From Gemmatimonadota bacterium (GTDB lineage: Bacteria > Gemmatimonadota > Gemmatimonadetes > Gemmatimonadales > GWC2-71-9): a DNA stretch of 64,000 nt. Location of the stretch: assembly GCA_009692185.1 (NCBI GenBank), contig SHZT01000006.1:99923-163922 (forward strand), written 5' to 3'. Position numbers and translations under genes: made by a program. Positions 9,830-18,854 of the stretch are shown piece after piece. A model generated the notes under the pieces. It searched no databases, was not told the DNA's origin, and saw only the letters and a program-made list of their open reading frames with translations. Position 1 is the first letter of the stretch. Each line of letters opens with the position of its first letter.

Positions 9830-10530
9830 ACGAATCTCACGGCAATTGCGGTGACCGTCCCGGCGGCCAACCCCCACCGAATCAAGCGTTGGACAGCACT
9901 GTCGGGCGGGGGGTGGAGTGGCGTGCGGTTCGTGACGCCGCCCATGCCACGCGCCTCGAGGGCGATGGCGCGCTCATCCACCTCGGCCACGGCCGAGAGA
10001 ACGAGCGGCACGGCGAGCGGAATGACCGCTGCCGCCCGCCGCCAGATGGAGCCGCGGACGCGGAGGCCACGGCACCGCTGGGCAGCGAGAATCTCGGTCG
10101 CTCGCGCACGAAGGCGCGGAACGGCCTGGAGCGTCGCAGTCAGCAGGAACGAAAACGAGAACGGCACGCCACGCTCGGCCAGCGCGTCCACCAGCCGGCC
10201 GGGATGAACCGTGGCGAGGGCCAGGAGGAACCCCAGAACGATCGCGAACACGCGGGCGCTCAAGCCCAGGGCGATGACCGGATGCTTTCCGAACACGCCA
10301 TGTATGACGTAGAGAAAGAACCAGAACGGGAGCGCGGTCAGCAGGGCGGGCTTGAGAACAGGCGCCCGCTCGACCAGCACCAGGAGCAGGAGAACCCCGG
10401 CCAGGATCATCGGCCCGAACGGAACCGGGAGTGCGAACGCGAGCACGGCCGTCGAGGCCGCGATGGCCAGCGGCGTGAACGGATGTGCCCGGTGGAGCGG
10501 TCCGCTACCCGGAACGAACCCGACGCTCAC
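9826..10530 (-). CDS. ecfT: ECF transporter T component (EcfT/CbiQ-like)
   Basis: Multi-TM protein with coupling-helix motifs AAQRCRGLRVRG and ALEARGMGG. Confidence 0.85.
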   Translation of the reverse strand: MSVGFVPGSGPLHRAHPFTPLAIAASTAVLAFALPVPFGPMILAGVLLLLVLVERAPVLKPALLTALPFWFFLYVIHGVFGKHPVIALGLSARVFAIVLGFLLALATVHPGRLVDALAERGVPFSFSFLLTATLQAVPRLRARATEILAAQRCRGLRVRGSIWRRAAAVIPLAVPLVLSAVAEVDERAIALEARGMGGVTNRTPLHPPPDSAVQRLIRWGLAAGTVTAIAVRFV

Positions 10531-11126
10531 GCGCGGCCGAGCGCGCGGCCTGCGGCTGGAAAGCGGCCGATGGCGCGCGCCGGCAGGGACACGAGGACCA
10601 CGCGCACGATGAAGAACGTCGCGGTCTTGTCGAGCAGGTCGTTAGAGAGGCTCGCCGCAAGCACCGCCCACTTGAGCGGCACACCGGCGCCGTTCAGCAG
10701 CGTCGTGACCACGGTGACACCGCCTGCGGTGACGCCACCGAACAAGAGGTACGAAATGGGCCACGACAGCGAGGCCGCGATCAGGCCCATGGCGAGACCG
10801 GTCCCGATTACCGTGGGCACGGAGCGGAACCATCCCCGGCCGGCGGCCAACGCGGCACAGGCGGCTACCGCCAGCTGAATGGGAAGAAACGCGAGCCAGG
10901 TGGCATTCCCGGAGATCACGGTGAACGCCAGCTGCGAAACGAGGCCGGTGAGCAGCGCGGGCCAGAGCCCCAGGAGCGCCGCGACGAGAATCGTCCCCAC
11001 GGTATCCAGGAAGACGGGCAGCGACGTCGCCGCCGCGAATTGGCCCAACGCCAGGTTGATCCCCACGGCGAGCGGGATCAGGGCGAGGAGACGTGGAGTG
11101 ATTTTGATCATGCGGTTACGTTTCAC
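10527..11126 (-). CDS. ECF transporter S component-like substrate-binding membrane protein
   Basis: Six-TM-like profile with 'LPVFLDTVGTILVAALLGLWPALLTG'; operon position. Start may be GTG 11126 or ATG 11111. Confidence 0.75.
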   Translation of the reverse strand: MKRNRMIKITPRLLALIPLAVGINLALGQFAAATSLPVFLDTVGTILVAALLGLWPALLTGLVSQLAFTVISGNATWLAFLPIQLAVAACAALAAGRGWFRSVPTVIGTGLAMGLIAASLSWPISYLLFGGVTAGGVTVVTTLLNGAGVPLKWAVLAASLSNDLLDKTATFFIVRVVLVSLPARAIGRFPAAGRALGRA

Positions 11127-11160
11127 ACCTCCTTAGAGCACACAAGATAGGCGGGCATAC

Positions 11161-12438
11161 ATGACGACGACCAGACGCACGCTCCTCGGCACTGCGTGCG
11201 CGATCGCACTCGGCGCCTCGACGCTCTCCGGCCAGGCCCCGGCCGGCGCCGACCGCATCCTGCGCGACATCAAGTACCTCGCCGACGACGCGCGCGAAGG
11301 CCGGGGAATGGGCACGGGGGGCCTCGATTCGGCGGCGGCGTACATCGCGAGGGAGTTCCAGCGGGCCGGGCTTCAGCCGGGGGGCGCCAACGGGTACTTC
11401 CAGGTGTTCAGCATCGACGCGACCGCGCCGGTCCTGGCCCACTGCGGGATCAAGCCGGCCCCGGTCAAGAATGTCGTCGGCGTCCTCCCGGGAAAGGGCC
11501 GCCTCGCGGGACAGGTCGTTATCGTCGGCGCTCACTACGATCACCTGGGGCTCGGTGAATGCAGTGCGCTGGACCCGGACAGCATCGGCAAGGTGCACAA
11601 CGGGGCGGACGACAACGCGTCGGGCACCGCCGGCGTCATGGAAATCGCCCGGGCCATGCAGGGCCGGAACCAGCGGGTGGCCGACGCGCGGACCATCGTG
11701 TTCATCGCGTTCGCCGCCGAGGAGCTCGGCGCGCTGGGCTCGCACTACTACGTGGCGAACGCGGTTCGGCCGATCGATTCGACCTACATCATGATCAACC
11801 TGGACATGGTTGGCCGGCCGGTGGACAAGCGTTTGTCCGCGCTTGGGGCCGAGAGCGCCGTCGAGCTGCTGGCGGTGCTGGATTCCGTGAACGCCACGCA
11901 CAAACTGGTGGTCACCGGCTCCGGAAACGGCTGGGGCTCGTCCGACCACGCCGAGTTCTACGCCAGGCGCATGCCGGTAGTCCATTTCTTTACCGGCATT
12001 CACATGGACTATCACAAGGCATCGGACGACTGGCAGAAGGTTGACGCGCCGGGCGAGGCCGCGGTGACTGCCTATATCGCGGATGTCACCTGGAAGTTCG
12101 CCACGCGGCCACAGCCGCTGACGCTGGTCTTTGCGCCACCCCAGGCGCCCATGGCTGGCGCGGGCGGCGACCGGCCCTACCTCGGCACACTGCCGGACAT
12201 GAGCTCCACGCCGGGCGGTGTCCGGATTTCCGGCACGGGCCCCGGCTCGCCGGCGGAGAAGGCCGGGCTCAGGGCCGGCGATATCCTGATCAAGATTGGC
12301 GACAAGGACATCAAGAGCCTGGAAGACATGCAGGGTGCCCTACTCGGCCACAAACCGGGCGACGAGGTCGAGATCATCGTGAAGCGCGGTGACGGCACGG
12401 TGACCGTGCAGGCGACGCTGAGCCGGCGTGGCGGCTGA
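11161..12438 (+). CDS. M28 family aminopeptidase with C-terminal PDZ domain
   Basis: VVIVGAHYDHLG, HNGADDNASGTAGVMEIAR, FAAEELGALGS; PDZ 'GSPAEKAGLRAGDILIKIGDKDI'. Confidence 0.92.
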   Translation: MTTTRRTLLGTACAIALGASTLSGQAPAGADRILRDIKYLADDAREGRGMGTGGLDSAAAYIAREFQRAGLQPGGANGYFQVFSIDATAPVLAHCGIKPAPVKNVVGVLPGKGRLAGQVVIVGAHYDHLGLGECSALDPDSIGKVHNGADDNASGTAGVMEIARAMQGRNQRVADARTIVFIAFAAEELGALGSHYYVANAVRPIDSTYIMINLDMVGRPVDKRLSALGAESAVELLAVLDSVNATHKLVVTGSGNGWGSSDHAEFYARRMPVVHFFTGIHMDYHKASDDWQKVDAPGEAAVTAYIADVTWKFATRPQPLTLVFAPPQAPMAGAGGDRPYLGTLPDMSSTPGGVRISGTGPGSPAEKAGLRAGDILIKIGDKDIKSLEDMQGALLGHKPGDEVEIIVKRGDGTVTVQATLSRRGG

Positions 12439-12886
12439 TCTCAACGCCGACCGGCTGGTCCGGGCACTCCAGGGCGCCTACAACCAGGGCAAACGCCGCA
12501 AGGATCTCCTCCAGCTCGTCGCGACGCGGATGCGGCAAACCGGGTCTCCCTACACCGGCGTCTACCTGTACATGGTGCAGGGCAACGATCTCATCCTTGA
12601 AGCCTTTGACGGCCGGCCGACCGAGCACACGAAGATTCCGGTCGGCAAGGGCCTGTGCGGCCGGGCCGTGGCTGAACGGCGAGACATCAATGCCGCGGAT
12701 GTGTCGGCTGAGGCGGACTACCTCGCATGTTCCATCGAAACCCGTTCGGAGCTGGTCGTCCTGATCAGGCGGGGCGATGACATCCTGGGCCAGATCGACG
12801 TGGACAGCGACGTGGTGAACGGGTTCGACGAGCGGGAACAGGCGGCGGTAAAGGAGGTCGCGGACGCGCTCGCGGCCCTGTTGTGA
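12428..12886 (+). CDS. GAF-domain protein resembling free methionine-(R)-sulfoxide reductase
   Basis: GKGLCGRAVAERRDINAADVS...YLACSIETRSELVV...ILGQIDVDSDVVNGFDEREQ; GTG start. Confidence 0.65.
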   Translation: MAADLNADRLVRALQGAYNQGKRRKDLLQLVATRMRQTGSPYTGVYLYMVQGNDLILEAFDGRPTEHTKIPVGKGLCGRAVAERRDINAADVSAEADYLACSIETRSELVVLIRRGDDILGQIDVDSDVVNGFDEREQAAVKEVADALAALL

Positions 12887-13719
12887 ACCCCACGTCTGAA
12901 GTCGTCGCGGTCAACGGTGTCTCTCTCTTCACACGCACCATCGGCTCCGGACCGCAGGTCATCGTGCTCCATGGCGGGCCGGGCGCCCACCACGACTACC
13001 TCCTTCCGCAGTTCGACGCGCTCGCAACCGGGCGGTGCCTTCGTTACTACGATCAGCGGGGAGGTGGGCAGTCGCCGGTGGACCGCGATACGCCGGTCGG
13101 CTGGCGCGAGCACGTCGCGGACCTCGATGCCCTGGTCACGCACTGGGCGGCCGCGCCCGCCACACTGCTGGGATACTCCTGGGGCGCGATGCTGGCGATG
13201 CTCTACGCCATCGAGCACCCTGCCCGCGTCGCTCGGCTGGCGCTGGTGTCGCCGGCGGCGCCGTCCGTGACCGGACGCGCCGAGTTCGAGCGGCGGTTCA
13301 CCGAGAGGATGCGAGACGAAAGAGTCCAGGGCGCACGGCGCGCCGTACAGGAGTCGGGCCTGCGGGAACGGGACCCCGAGGCGTACCGCAAGCGAATCTT
13401 CGAGTTGTCCGTGGCCGGCTACTTCAAAGACCCGGACCGCGCCCACGACCTCACCCCATTCCGCGTCACCGGCCGCACGCAGGACGCCGTCTGGAAGAGC
13501 CTCGGGGATTTCGACCTGCGGCCGCAGCTTGCGCAGGTCCACCTACCGGCCCTGGTCGCGCACGGACGGCATGACCCGATTCCGCTCGAGTTCGCGCAGG
13601 AAACCGCCCGGCTGCTCGGCGCCAGGTTCGTAGCGTTCGAACACTCGGGCCATGTACCGTACGTAGAGGATTTCGACCAGTTCGTTTCTGTCCTCGACGA
13701 GTTCCTGCCCTCACCATGA
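12883..13719 (+). CDS. Alpha/beta hydrolase, proline iminopeptidase-like
   Basis: VLHGGPGAHHDYLLPQ, YYDQRGGGQS, LLGYSWGAMLAMLYA nucleophile elbow, C-terminal HSGHVPYVED. Confidence 0.9.
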   Translation: MNPTSEVVAVNGVSLFTRTIGSGPQVIVLHGGPGAHHDYLLPQFDALATGRCLRYYDQRGGGQSPVDRDTPVGWREHVADLDALVTHWAAAPATLLGYSWGAMLAMLYAIEHPARVARLALVSPAAPSVTGRAEFERRFTERMRDERVQGARRAVQESGLRERDPEAYRKRIFELSVAGYFKDPDRAHDLTPFRVTGRTQDAVWKSLGDFDLRPQLAQVHLPALVAHGRHDPIPLEFAQETARLLGARFVAFEHSGHVPYVEDFDQFVSVLDEFLPSP

Positions 13720-14366
13720 GCCGCATCCACCCGTTCGACTACGCATTCGGCGAAATCGCTGACGCCCGGTTCCGGGAAGTGAAGGACGAGGCGGCGCGCG
13801 CGGGCCAGGAGGCCACGGACCCGGCGCATTTTCCGAAGCTGGAGTCCGTCGGGAAGATCCTGGCCGAGCTGGCGGGCGAGTCCAAGGAGAGCGGCGATGC
13901 CTTTCTCTCACTGCTCTACTCCGCCTACATGTTCTGGGACGGCGGGTGCCGGACGCTCACGGCCACGCGACCGGCGCTCGAGGCGCTGATGGAAGCGGAA
14001 ACGGTCGCGCCCTCGGGGCTTCCCGATGCCGCGTGCTATGTCCAGCTGCCGGAGCGCTGGATCTGGTGCCGGGTTGAGGAGACGTCGGCGTTCGAGCCCC
14101 TGGACGGGCTGTTCCTCGCGACCACACCGGGGAAGCGCGAGATCATCGTGCTCGGCGTCCTGGGCCTTCACGCGGACCGGGCCGGTTACAGCGAGGTCAC
14201 GGCCGCCGCATCGGCGCGCGGTTACGAAACCGCCGGCCGAGCGGTGACCCTTCCGCGCTTCGCGCCAGCCATGGACGGCGGGGCCGCGGCGGGCATGCGG
14301 TCGGTCAATTCCAACGCGGAATTACTCCTGCTTGCTTCGCTCGCGCTCGCGGCAGGTTCCCGGTAG
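13716..14366 (+). CDS. Hypothetical protein
   Basis: ORF overlaps upstream stop by 4 nt (coupled) and lies 14 nt before polX. Confidence 0.7.
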   Translation: MSRIHPFDYAFGEIADARFREVKDEAARAGQEATDPAHFPKLESVGKILAELAGESKESGDAFLSLLYSAYMFWDGGCRTLTATRPALEALMEAETVAPSGLPDAACYVQLPERWIWCRVEETSAFEPLDGLFLATTPGKREIIVLGVLGLHADRAGYSEVTAAASARGYETAGRAVTLPRFAPAMDGGAAAGMRSVNSNAELLLLASLALAAGSR

Positions 14367-14380
14367 GTTCCACTCATTCC

Positions 14381-16108
14381 ATGGACAAAAAGGGCATCGC
14401 CCAGGTACTCGAGCAGATCGGATCCCTCCTCGAGTTGAAGGGAGAGAATCCGTTCCGGGTGCGCGCCTATCACACCGCGGCCCGGGCGATTGCGGCATTT
14501 CCCGGTCACCTCGAACAGGGGCTCGCGAGCGGGGAGCTGGCGGCCGTGAAAGGCATCGGGCCGGCGACGCTGGAGCTGATGGACGAGGTCCGCGCTTCGG
14601 GGCGGAGCCGCCTGCTGGACACGCTCAAGGACGAAGTCCCTCCGGGCCTCGCCGACATGATGAAGATCTCCGGGCTCGGCGTGACCAAGATCCGCCAGCT
14701 GTGGCAAAGCCTCCAGATCGAGTCCCTGGCCGAGCTGGAGGAGGCGGCCAAGGACGGCCGCCTCGCCGGGCTGCCCCGGTTCGGGAAGAAGACGGCCGAG
14801 AACATCCTCAAGGGAATCGCGTTCCTGCGGCAGGTGAGCGAATTCCGCTTCTTTCACAACGCGCGGGAGGAAGCCACGGCGCTGGTGCAGGTCCTGACGA
14901 GCCTTCCCGAAGTCGCGCGCGCCGAAATCGTGGGGAGCGTTCGCCGCCGCCGCGAGGTCATTCGCGACCTCGACTTCCTCGTTCTCCTCAAGGGTCCCGC
15001 CGGCGCGCTGTTCGACCGGCTGGGCCGCGCGCCCGGCGTCTCCGAGTTCGTGCACCAGACCGATGCCTCCGCGACGCTCCGGTTCGCCAGCGGCGCGGTG
15101 GCCGACGTCTTCACGTCCACGGCCGGGCAGTTCGGGTTTCACTACGCCCGCTCGACCGGAAGCCGTTCGCACGTCGAGGCGCTGGCCGCGCGTGCAGCCG
15201 CCCAGGGATTCGAATGGACCGATACCGGCCTCAGGAAGAACGGCGCGGCCGTCCCGATGCCCGCGGAAGAAGACGTCTACAAGGCACTGGGGCTCCAGTT
15301 TGTGCCGCCCGAGCTGCGTGAGGGACGTGGTGAAGTGGAAGCCGCGGCCGCGGGGAAGATTCCGACGCTGGTCGAAGAGCGGGACATGCAGGGATTCCTG
15401 CACTGCCACACCGAGTACTCCGATGGCACGGCGAAGGTGCGCGAGTGGGCGGTGGCGGGACGGGAAAAGGGGTACAAGTACGTCGGGATCACGGACCACA
15501 GCCAGGCGGCGGCTTACGCCGGCGGGCTGGCCGCGGCGGATGTGTCCCGCCAGCACGCCGAGATTGACGCCGCCAATAAGGAATTCCCCGACTGCCGGCT
15601 ATTGAAAGGCGTCGAGGTGGATATCCTGGCCGACGGCTCGCTCGACTACACGCCGGAAGTCCGAGCCACGTTCGATTTCATCATTGCGTCGGTCCACGCG
15701 CGGCTGGGCCAGGACGGCAAGGAAATGACCGATCGCGTGCTCAAGGCGATCGACAACCCGGACACGGCCATCCTCGGGCACCCGACCGGCCGCCTCCTGC
15801 TGTCCCGGGATCCTTACCCGCTCGACCTGGACCGCATATTCGAGCGCGCGGCCAAGAAAGGCGTCGCGATCGAGATCAACGCCGATCCCCAGCGCCTCGA
15901 CCTCGACTGGACCCGCGTCCGCGAGGCGGCCGAGGCCGGCGTCACGATTTCCATCGGCGCCGATGCCCACAACACGGCGGGCATGAAGAACGTCGAGCTG
16001 GGCATCGGCATCGCGCGGAAGGGTTGTCTGACGAAGGACCAGGTCCTGAACGCGCGGCCGCTGGAAGGGTTCCTGGAGCATGTCGCGCAGCGGAGAGCAA
16101 AGAAGTGA
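14381..16108 (+). CDS. polX: DNA polymerase X family protein with C-terminal PHP domain
   Basis: EIVGSVRRRREVIRDLDFLVLL (pol X catalytic), HhH-like N-terminus, PHP motifs HCHTEYSDG, GITDHS, DAHN. Confidence 0.95.
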   Translation: MDKKGIAQVLEQIGSLLELKGENPFRVRAYHTAARAIAAFPGHLEQGLASGELAAVKGIGPATLELMDEVRASGRSRLLDTLKDEVPPGLADMMKISGLGVTKIRQLWQSLQIESLAELEEAAKDGRLAGLPRFGKKTAENILKGIAFLRQVSEFRFFHNAREEATALVQVLTSLPEVARAEIVGSVRRRREVIRDLDFLVLLKGPAGALFDRLGRAPGVSEFVHQTDASATLRFASGAVADVFTSTAGQFGFHYARSTGSRSHVEALAARAAAQGFEWTDTGLRKNGAAVPMPAEEDVYKALGLQFVPPELREGRGEVEAAAAGKIPTLVEERDMQGFLHCHTEYSDGTAKVREWAVAGREKGYKYVGITDHSQAAAYAGGLAAADVSRQHAEIDAANKEFPDCRLLKGVEVDILADGSLDYTPEVRATFDFIIASVHARLGQDGKEMTDRVLKAIDNPDTAILGHPTGRLLLSRDPYPLDLDRIFERAAKKGVAIEINADPQRLDLDWTRVREAAEAGVTISIGADAHNTAGMKNVELGIGIARKGCLTKDQVLNARPLEGFLEHVAQRRAKK

Positions 16109-16779
16109 AGAAGGGGAAACGGGAAAAGGGAAAAGGGAAGAGCACGGCACCGCCCGCGGACCGGATTCGGCCGATCATCGCCGGGCTGCGGAAGCGCTAC
16201 CCGGAGGTGGAATGCGCGCTGAACCACTCGAGCGCGCTCGAGTTGCTGGTGGCCACCATACTGAGCGCGCAGTGCACCGACGTGCGGGTGAACATGGTGA
16301 CCCCCGCGCTCTTCCAGAAGTATCGCTCCGCCACTGATTACGCCGCCGCAAACCCCGAGGTATTCGAACAGGAGATCAAGAGCACGGGGTTCTTCCGCAA
16401 CAAAACCAAGTCCATCCTCGGCATGGCCCGCGCCGTCATCGAGCGGCACGGCGGCACGGTACCCAACACAATGGACGACCTGGTGAAGCTCCCCGGCGTT
16501 GGGCGGAAGACCGCGAACGTTTTGCTGGGCTCGTGGTTCAAGAAGAACGAGGGCGTTGTCGTGGACACGCATGTCACACGCATTGCCCGGCGGCTCAAGC
16601 TCACCCGCCAGAGCGACGCGGTGAAGATCGAGCGAGACCTGATGCAGCTCGTACCGCGAAAAGACTGGACCGACTTCTCCCACATGGTCATCCATCACGG
16701 GCGCCAGATCTGCGATGCCCGGAGGCCGAAATGCGAAGTGTGCCCGATCAACGCCTTGTGCCCATCATCCGCCGCCTAG
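16105..16779 (+). CDS. nth: Endonuclease III
   Basis: LVATILSAQCTDVRVN, LPGVGRKTANVLL, VDTHVTRIARRL, FeS cluster CDARRPKCEVCPINALC; GTG start overlaps polX stop. Confidence 0.95.
   Translation: MKKGKREKGKGKSTAPPADRIRPIIAGLRKRYPEVECALNHSSALELLVATILSAQCTDVRVNMVTPALFQKYRSATDYAAANPEVFEQEIKSTGFFRNKTKSILGMARAVIERHGGTVPNTMDDLVKLPGVGRKTANVLLGSWFKKNEGVVVDTHVTRIARRLKLTRQSDAVKIERDLMQLVPRKDWTDFSHMVIHHGRQICDARRPKCEVCPINALCPSSAA
16114..16141 (+). repeat. Heptamer array gggaaa(a/c) x4 in 5' end of nth
   Basis: gggaaac gggaaaa gggaaaa gggaaga. Confidence 0.85.
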
Positions 16780-18854
16780 CGGTTCTCGCGGCTCTCACGA
16801 GCACGCCGCTTCACGCCCAGGCGCGCGGGTTCACGATCGAGCAGGCGCTGAGCGCGCCATTTCCGAGCGAGATGACCGCAGCGCCCGTAGGCGGCGCGGC
16901 CGCGTGGATATTCAACCAGAACGGGAGCAGGAACATCTGGATCGCGACGCCGCCCGACTACCAGGCACGCGCGCTCACGGCGTACGCCGGGGACGACGGG
17001 CAGAACGTCACTGGCCTCGAATGGACACCCGATGCCCGCGCGCTTGTCTACACGCGGGGCGGCGATGCCAACGGGTCCGGCGAGTACCCGAACCCTACGC
17101 TCGAGACCGAAGGCGTCGAACAGGACATATGGATCGTGGCGCTCGGCGGAACGCCGAGAAAGATCGGCGAGGGAAAGACGGCCGCCGTGTCTCCAATAGG
17201 GCGGCGGGTCGCGTTCATCCGGCGGGGGCAAGTCTGGTGGGCACCGCTGGATTCCGGTGACGCCACGCTGTTAATACGCACCCGCGGCAACGCCAGTTCG
17301 ATCCGCTGGTCCCCCGACGGACGGCGACTCGCCTTCGTCAGCGCCCGGTCGGACCACGCGTTCATCGGCGTGTTCGACACCGCTGACAGCAGTCTCAAGT
17401 ACCTGAACCCGAGCACGGACCAGGATGGATACGCCGTCTGGGCACCCGACTCCCGACAGGTCGCCTTTATCAGGATTCCCACGACCACGCGGCAGGCCGT
17501 GCGCATTCCGCACCGCGAGGGCGAGCCGTGGTCAATCTGGGTCGCGGACGCGGTGACGGGTCAAAGCAAAGAGGTCTGGAAGGCGGACCGCGGGCCGGGC
17601 AGCGTGTTCCGCGCGGTGCAGGCGCGTGACCAGGTCCAGTGGACCGCGAGCGGATGGCTGGTTTTCCCGTGGGAACGTGACGGGTGGACGCACCTGTACG
17701 CCGTTACGCTGGTGGGTGGCCGGCCCATTGCCTTGACGCCCGGAGATTTCGAGGTCGAGCAGGTGGTACTCGCACCGAATCGTCAGTCGGTGACGTTCTC
17801 GTCGAACCAGGGCGATGCCGACCGCCGGCACCTCTGGAACGTGGCTATCCCGGCGACGGCGACCGGGCCCACCGCCCTCACGGGCGGCGCCGGGATCGAG
17901 TGGGAGCCGGCGGTATCGAGCGATGGTGACGTGACGTTCCTTTTGCGTTCGGACGCGCGGGGGCCGGCACGGCCCGCCCTCATGCAGGCCGGCCGCGCGC
18001 CGCAGGACCTGGCTCCTCAGGTGATTCCCGCGGATTTCCCGTCCAGCCAGCTGGTGCTGCCGCAGGCGGTCGTGCTCCAAGCGGCTGATGGCCAGCCGAT
18101 CCACGGGCAGGTGTTTCTGCCGCCCGACTTGCGCGCCGGTGAGCGCCGGCCCGCCATCGTGTTCTTCCACGGCGGCCCACGCACGCAAATGCTCCTCGGC
18201 TGGCACACGGGTAACTATTACCACCGGACGTACGCGTTCAACCAGTACCTGGCGAGCCGCGGCTACGTGGTGTTGTCCGTCAACTACCGCGCCGGCACCG
18301 GCTACGGGCTGAACTTCCGCGAGGCTATTGGATTCGGCCCGACCGGCGCCTCGGAGTACAACGACATCCAGGGCGCTGCCAGCTACCTGCGGGGGCGGCC
18401 GGACGTAGACCCGGCGCGCATCGGGACCTGGGGCGGATCGTGGGGCGGCTTCCTCGTCGCGCTCGCCCTGGCCCGCGCATCCGACATGTTCGCCGCCGGC
18501 GTGGACCTGCACGGCGTACACGACTGGAATCTCGAGTGGGATCCCCTCGTCCCCGGATGGGACACGGAGAAAGACCTGGCGGCGCGCCGGCTCGCGTTCA
18601 CGTCTTCCCCGATGGCCGATCTCAAGACGTGGCGCTCACCCGTGCTGCTCATCCAGGGCGACGATGACCGCGACGTGAACTTCGCCAACCAGATCCAGCT
18701 TCGCGAAGACCTGCGGAAACAGGGCGTCGCGGTGGACGAGATCGTCTTCCCCGACGAAGTGCACGGTTTCCTGACGCACGGACACTGGGTCGAGGCCTAC
18801 ACAGCGGCCGCGGCGTTCTTCGACAAGCATCTCGCGCCGCCGCCCAAGCGGTGA
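16731..18854 (+). CDS. S9 family prolyl oligopeptidase/dipeptidyl peptidase
   Basis: N-terminal beta-propeller, GTWGGSWGGFLVALALAR, LLIQGDDDRDV, PDEVHGF; start inferred (overlaps nth). Confidence 0.88.
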   Translation: MRSVPDQRLVPIIRRLAVLAALTSTPLHAQARGFTIEQALSAPFPSEMTAAPVGGAAAWIFNQNGSRNIWIATPPDYQARALTAYAGDDGQNVTGLEWTPDARALVYTRGGDANGSGEYPNPTLETEGVEQDIWIVALGGTPRKIGEGKTAAVSPIGRRVAFIRRGQVWWAPLDSGDATLLIRTRGNASSIRWSPDGRRLAFVSARSDHAFIGVFDTADSSLKYLNPSTDQDGYAVWAPDSRQVAFIRIPTTTRQAVRIPHREGEPWSIWVADAVTGQSKEVWKADRGPGSVFRAVQARDQVQWTASGWLVFPWERDGWTHLYAVTLVGGRPIALTPGDFEVEQVVLAPNRQSVTFSSNQGDADRRHLWNVAIPATATGPTALTGGAGIEWEPAVSSDGDVTFLLRSDARGPARPALMQAGRAPQDLAPQVIPADFPSSQLVLPQAVVLQAADGQPIHGQVFLPPDLRAGERRPAIVFFHGGPRTQMLLGWHTGNYYHRTYAFNQYLASRGYVVLSVNYRAGTGYGLNFREAIGFGPTGASEYNDIQGAASYLRGRPDVDPARIGTWGGSWGGFLVALALARASDMFAAGVDLHGVHDWNLEWDPLVPGWDTEKDLAARRLAFTSSPMADLKTWRSPVLLIQGDDDRDVNFANQIQLREDLRKQGVAVDEIVFPDEVHGFLTHGHWVEAYTAAAAFFDKHLAPPPKR

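Noticed and set aside
11127-11160. Possible riboswitch upstream of the ECF S component
   Set aside because: Divergent spacer is only about 35 bp, too short for known vitamin riboswitches.
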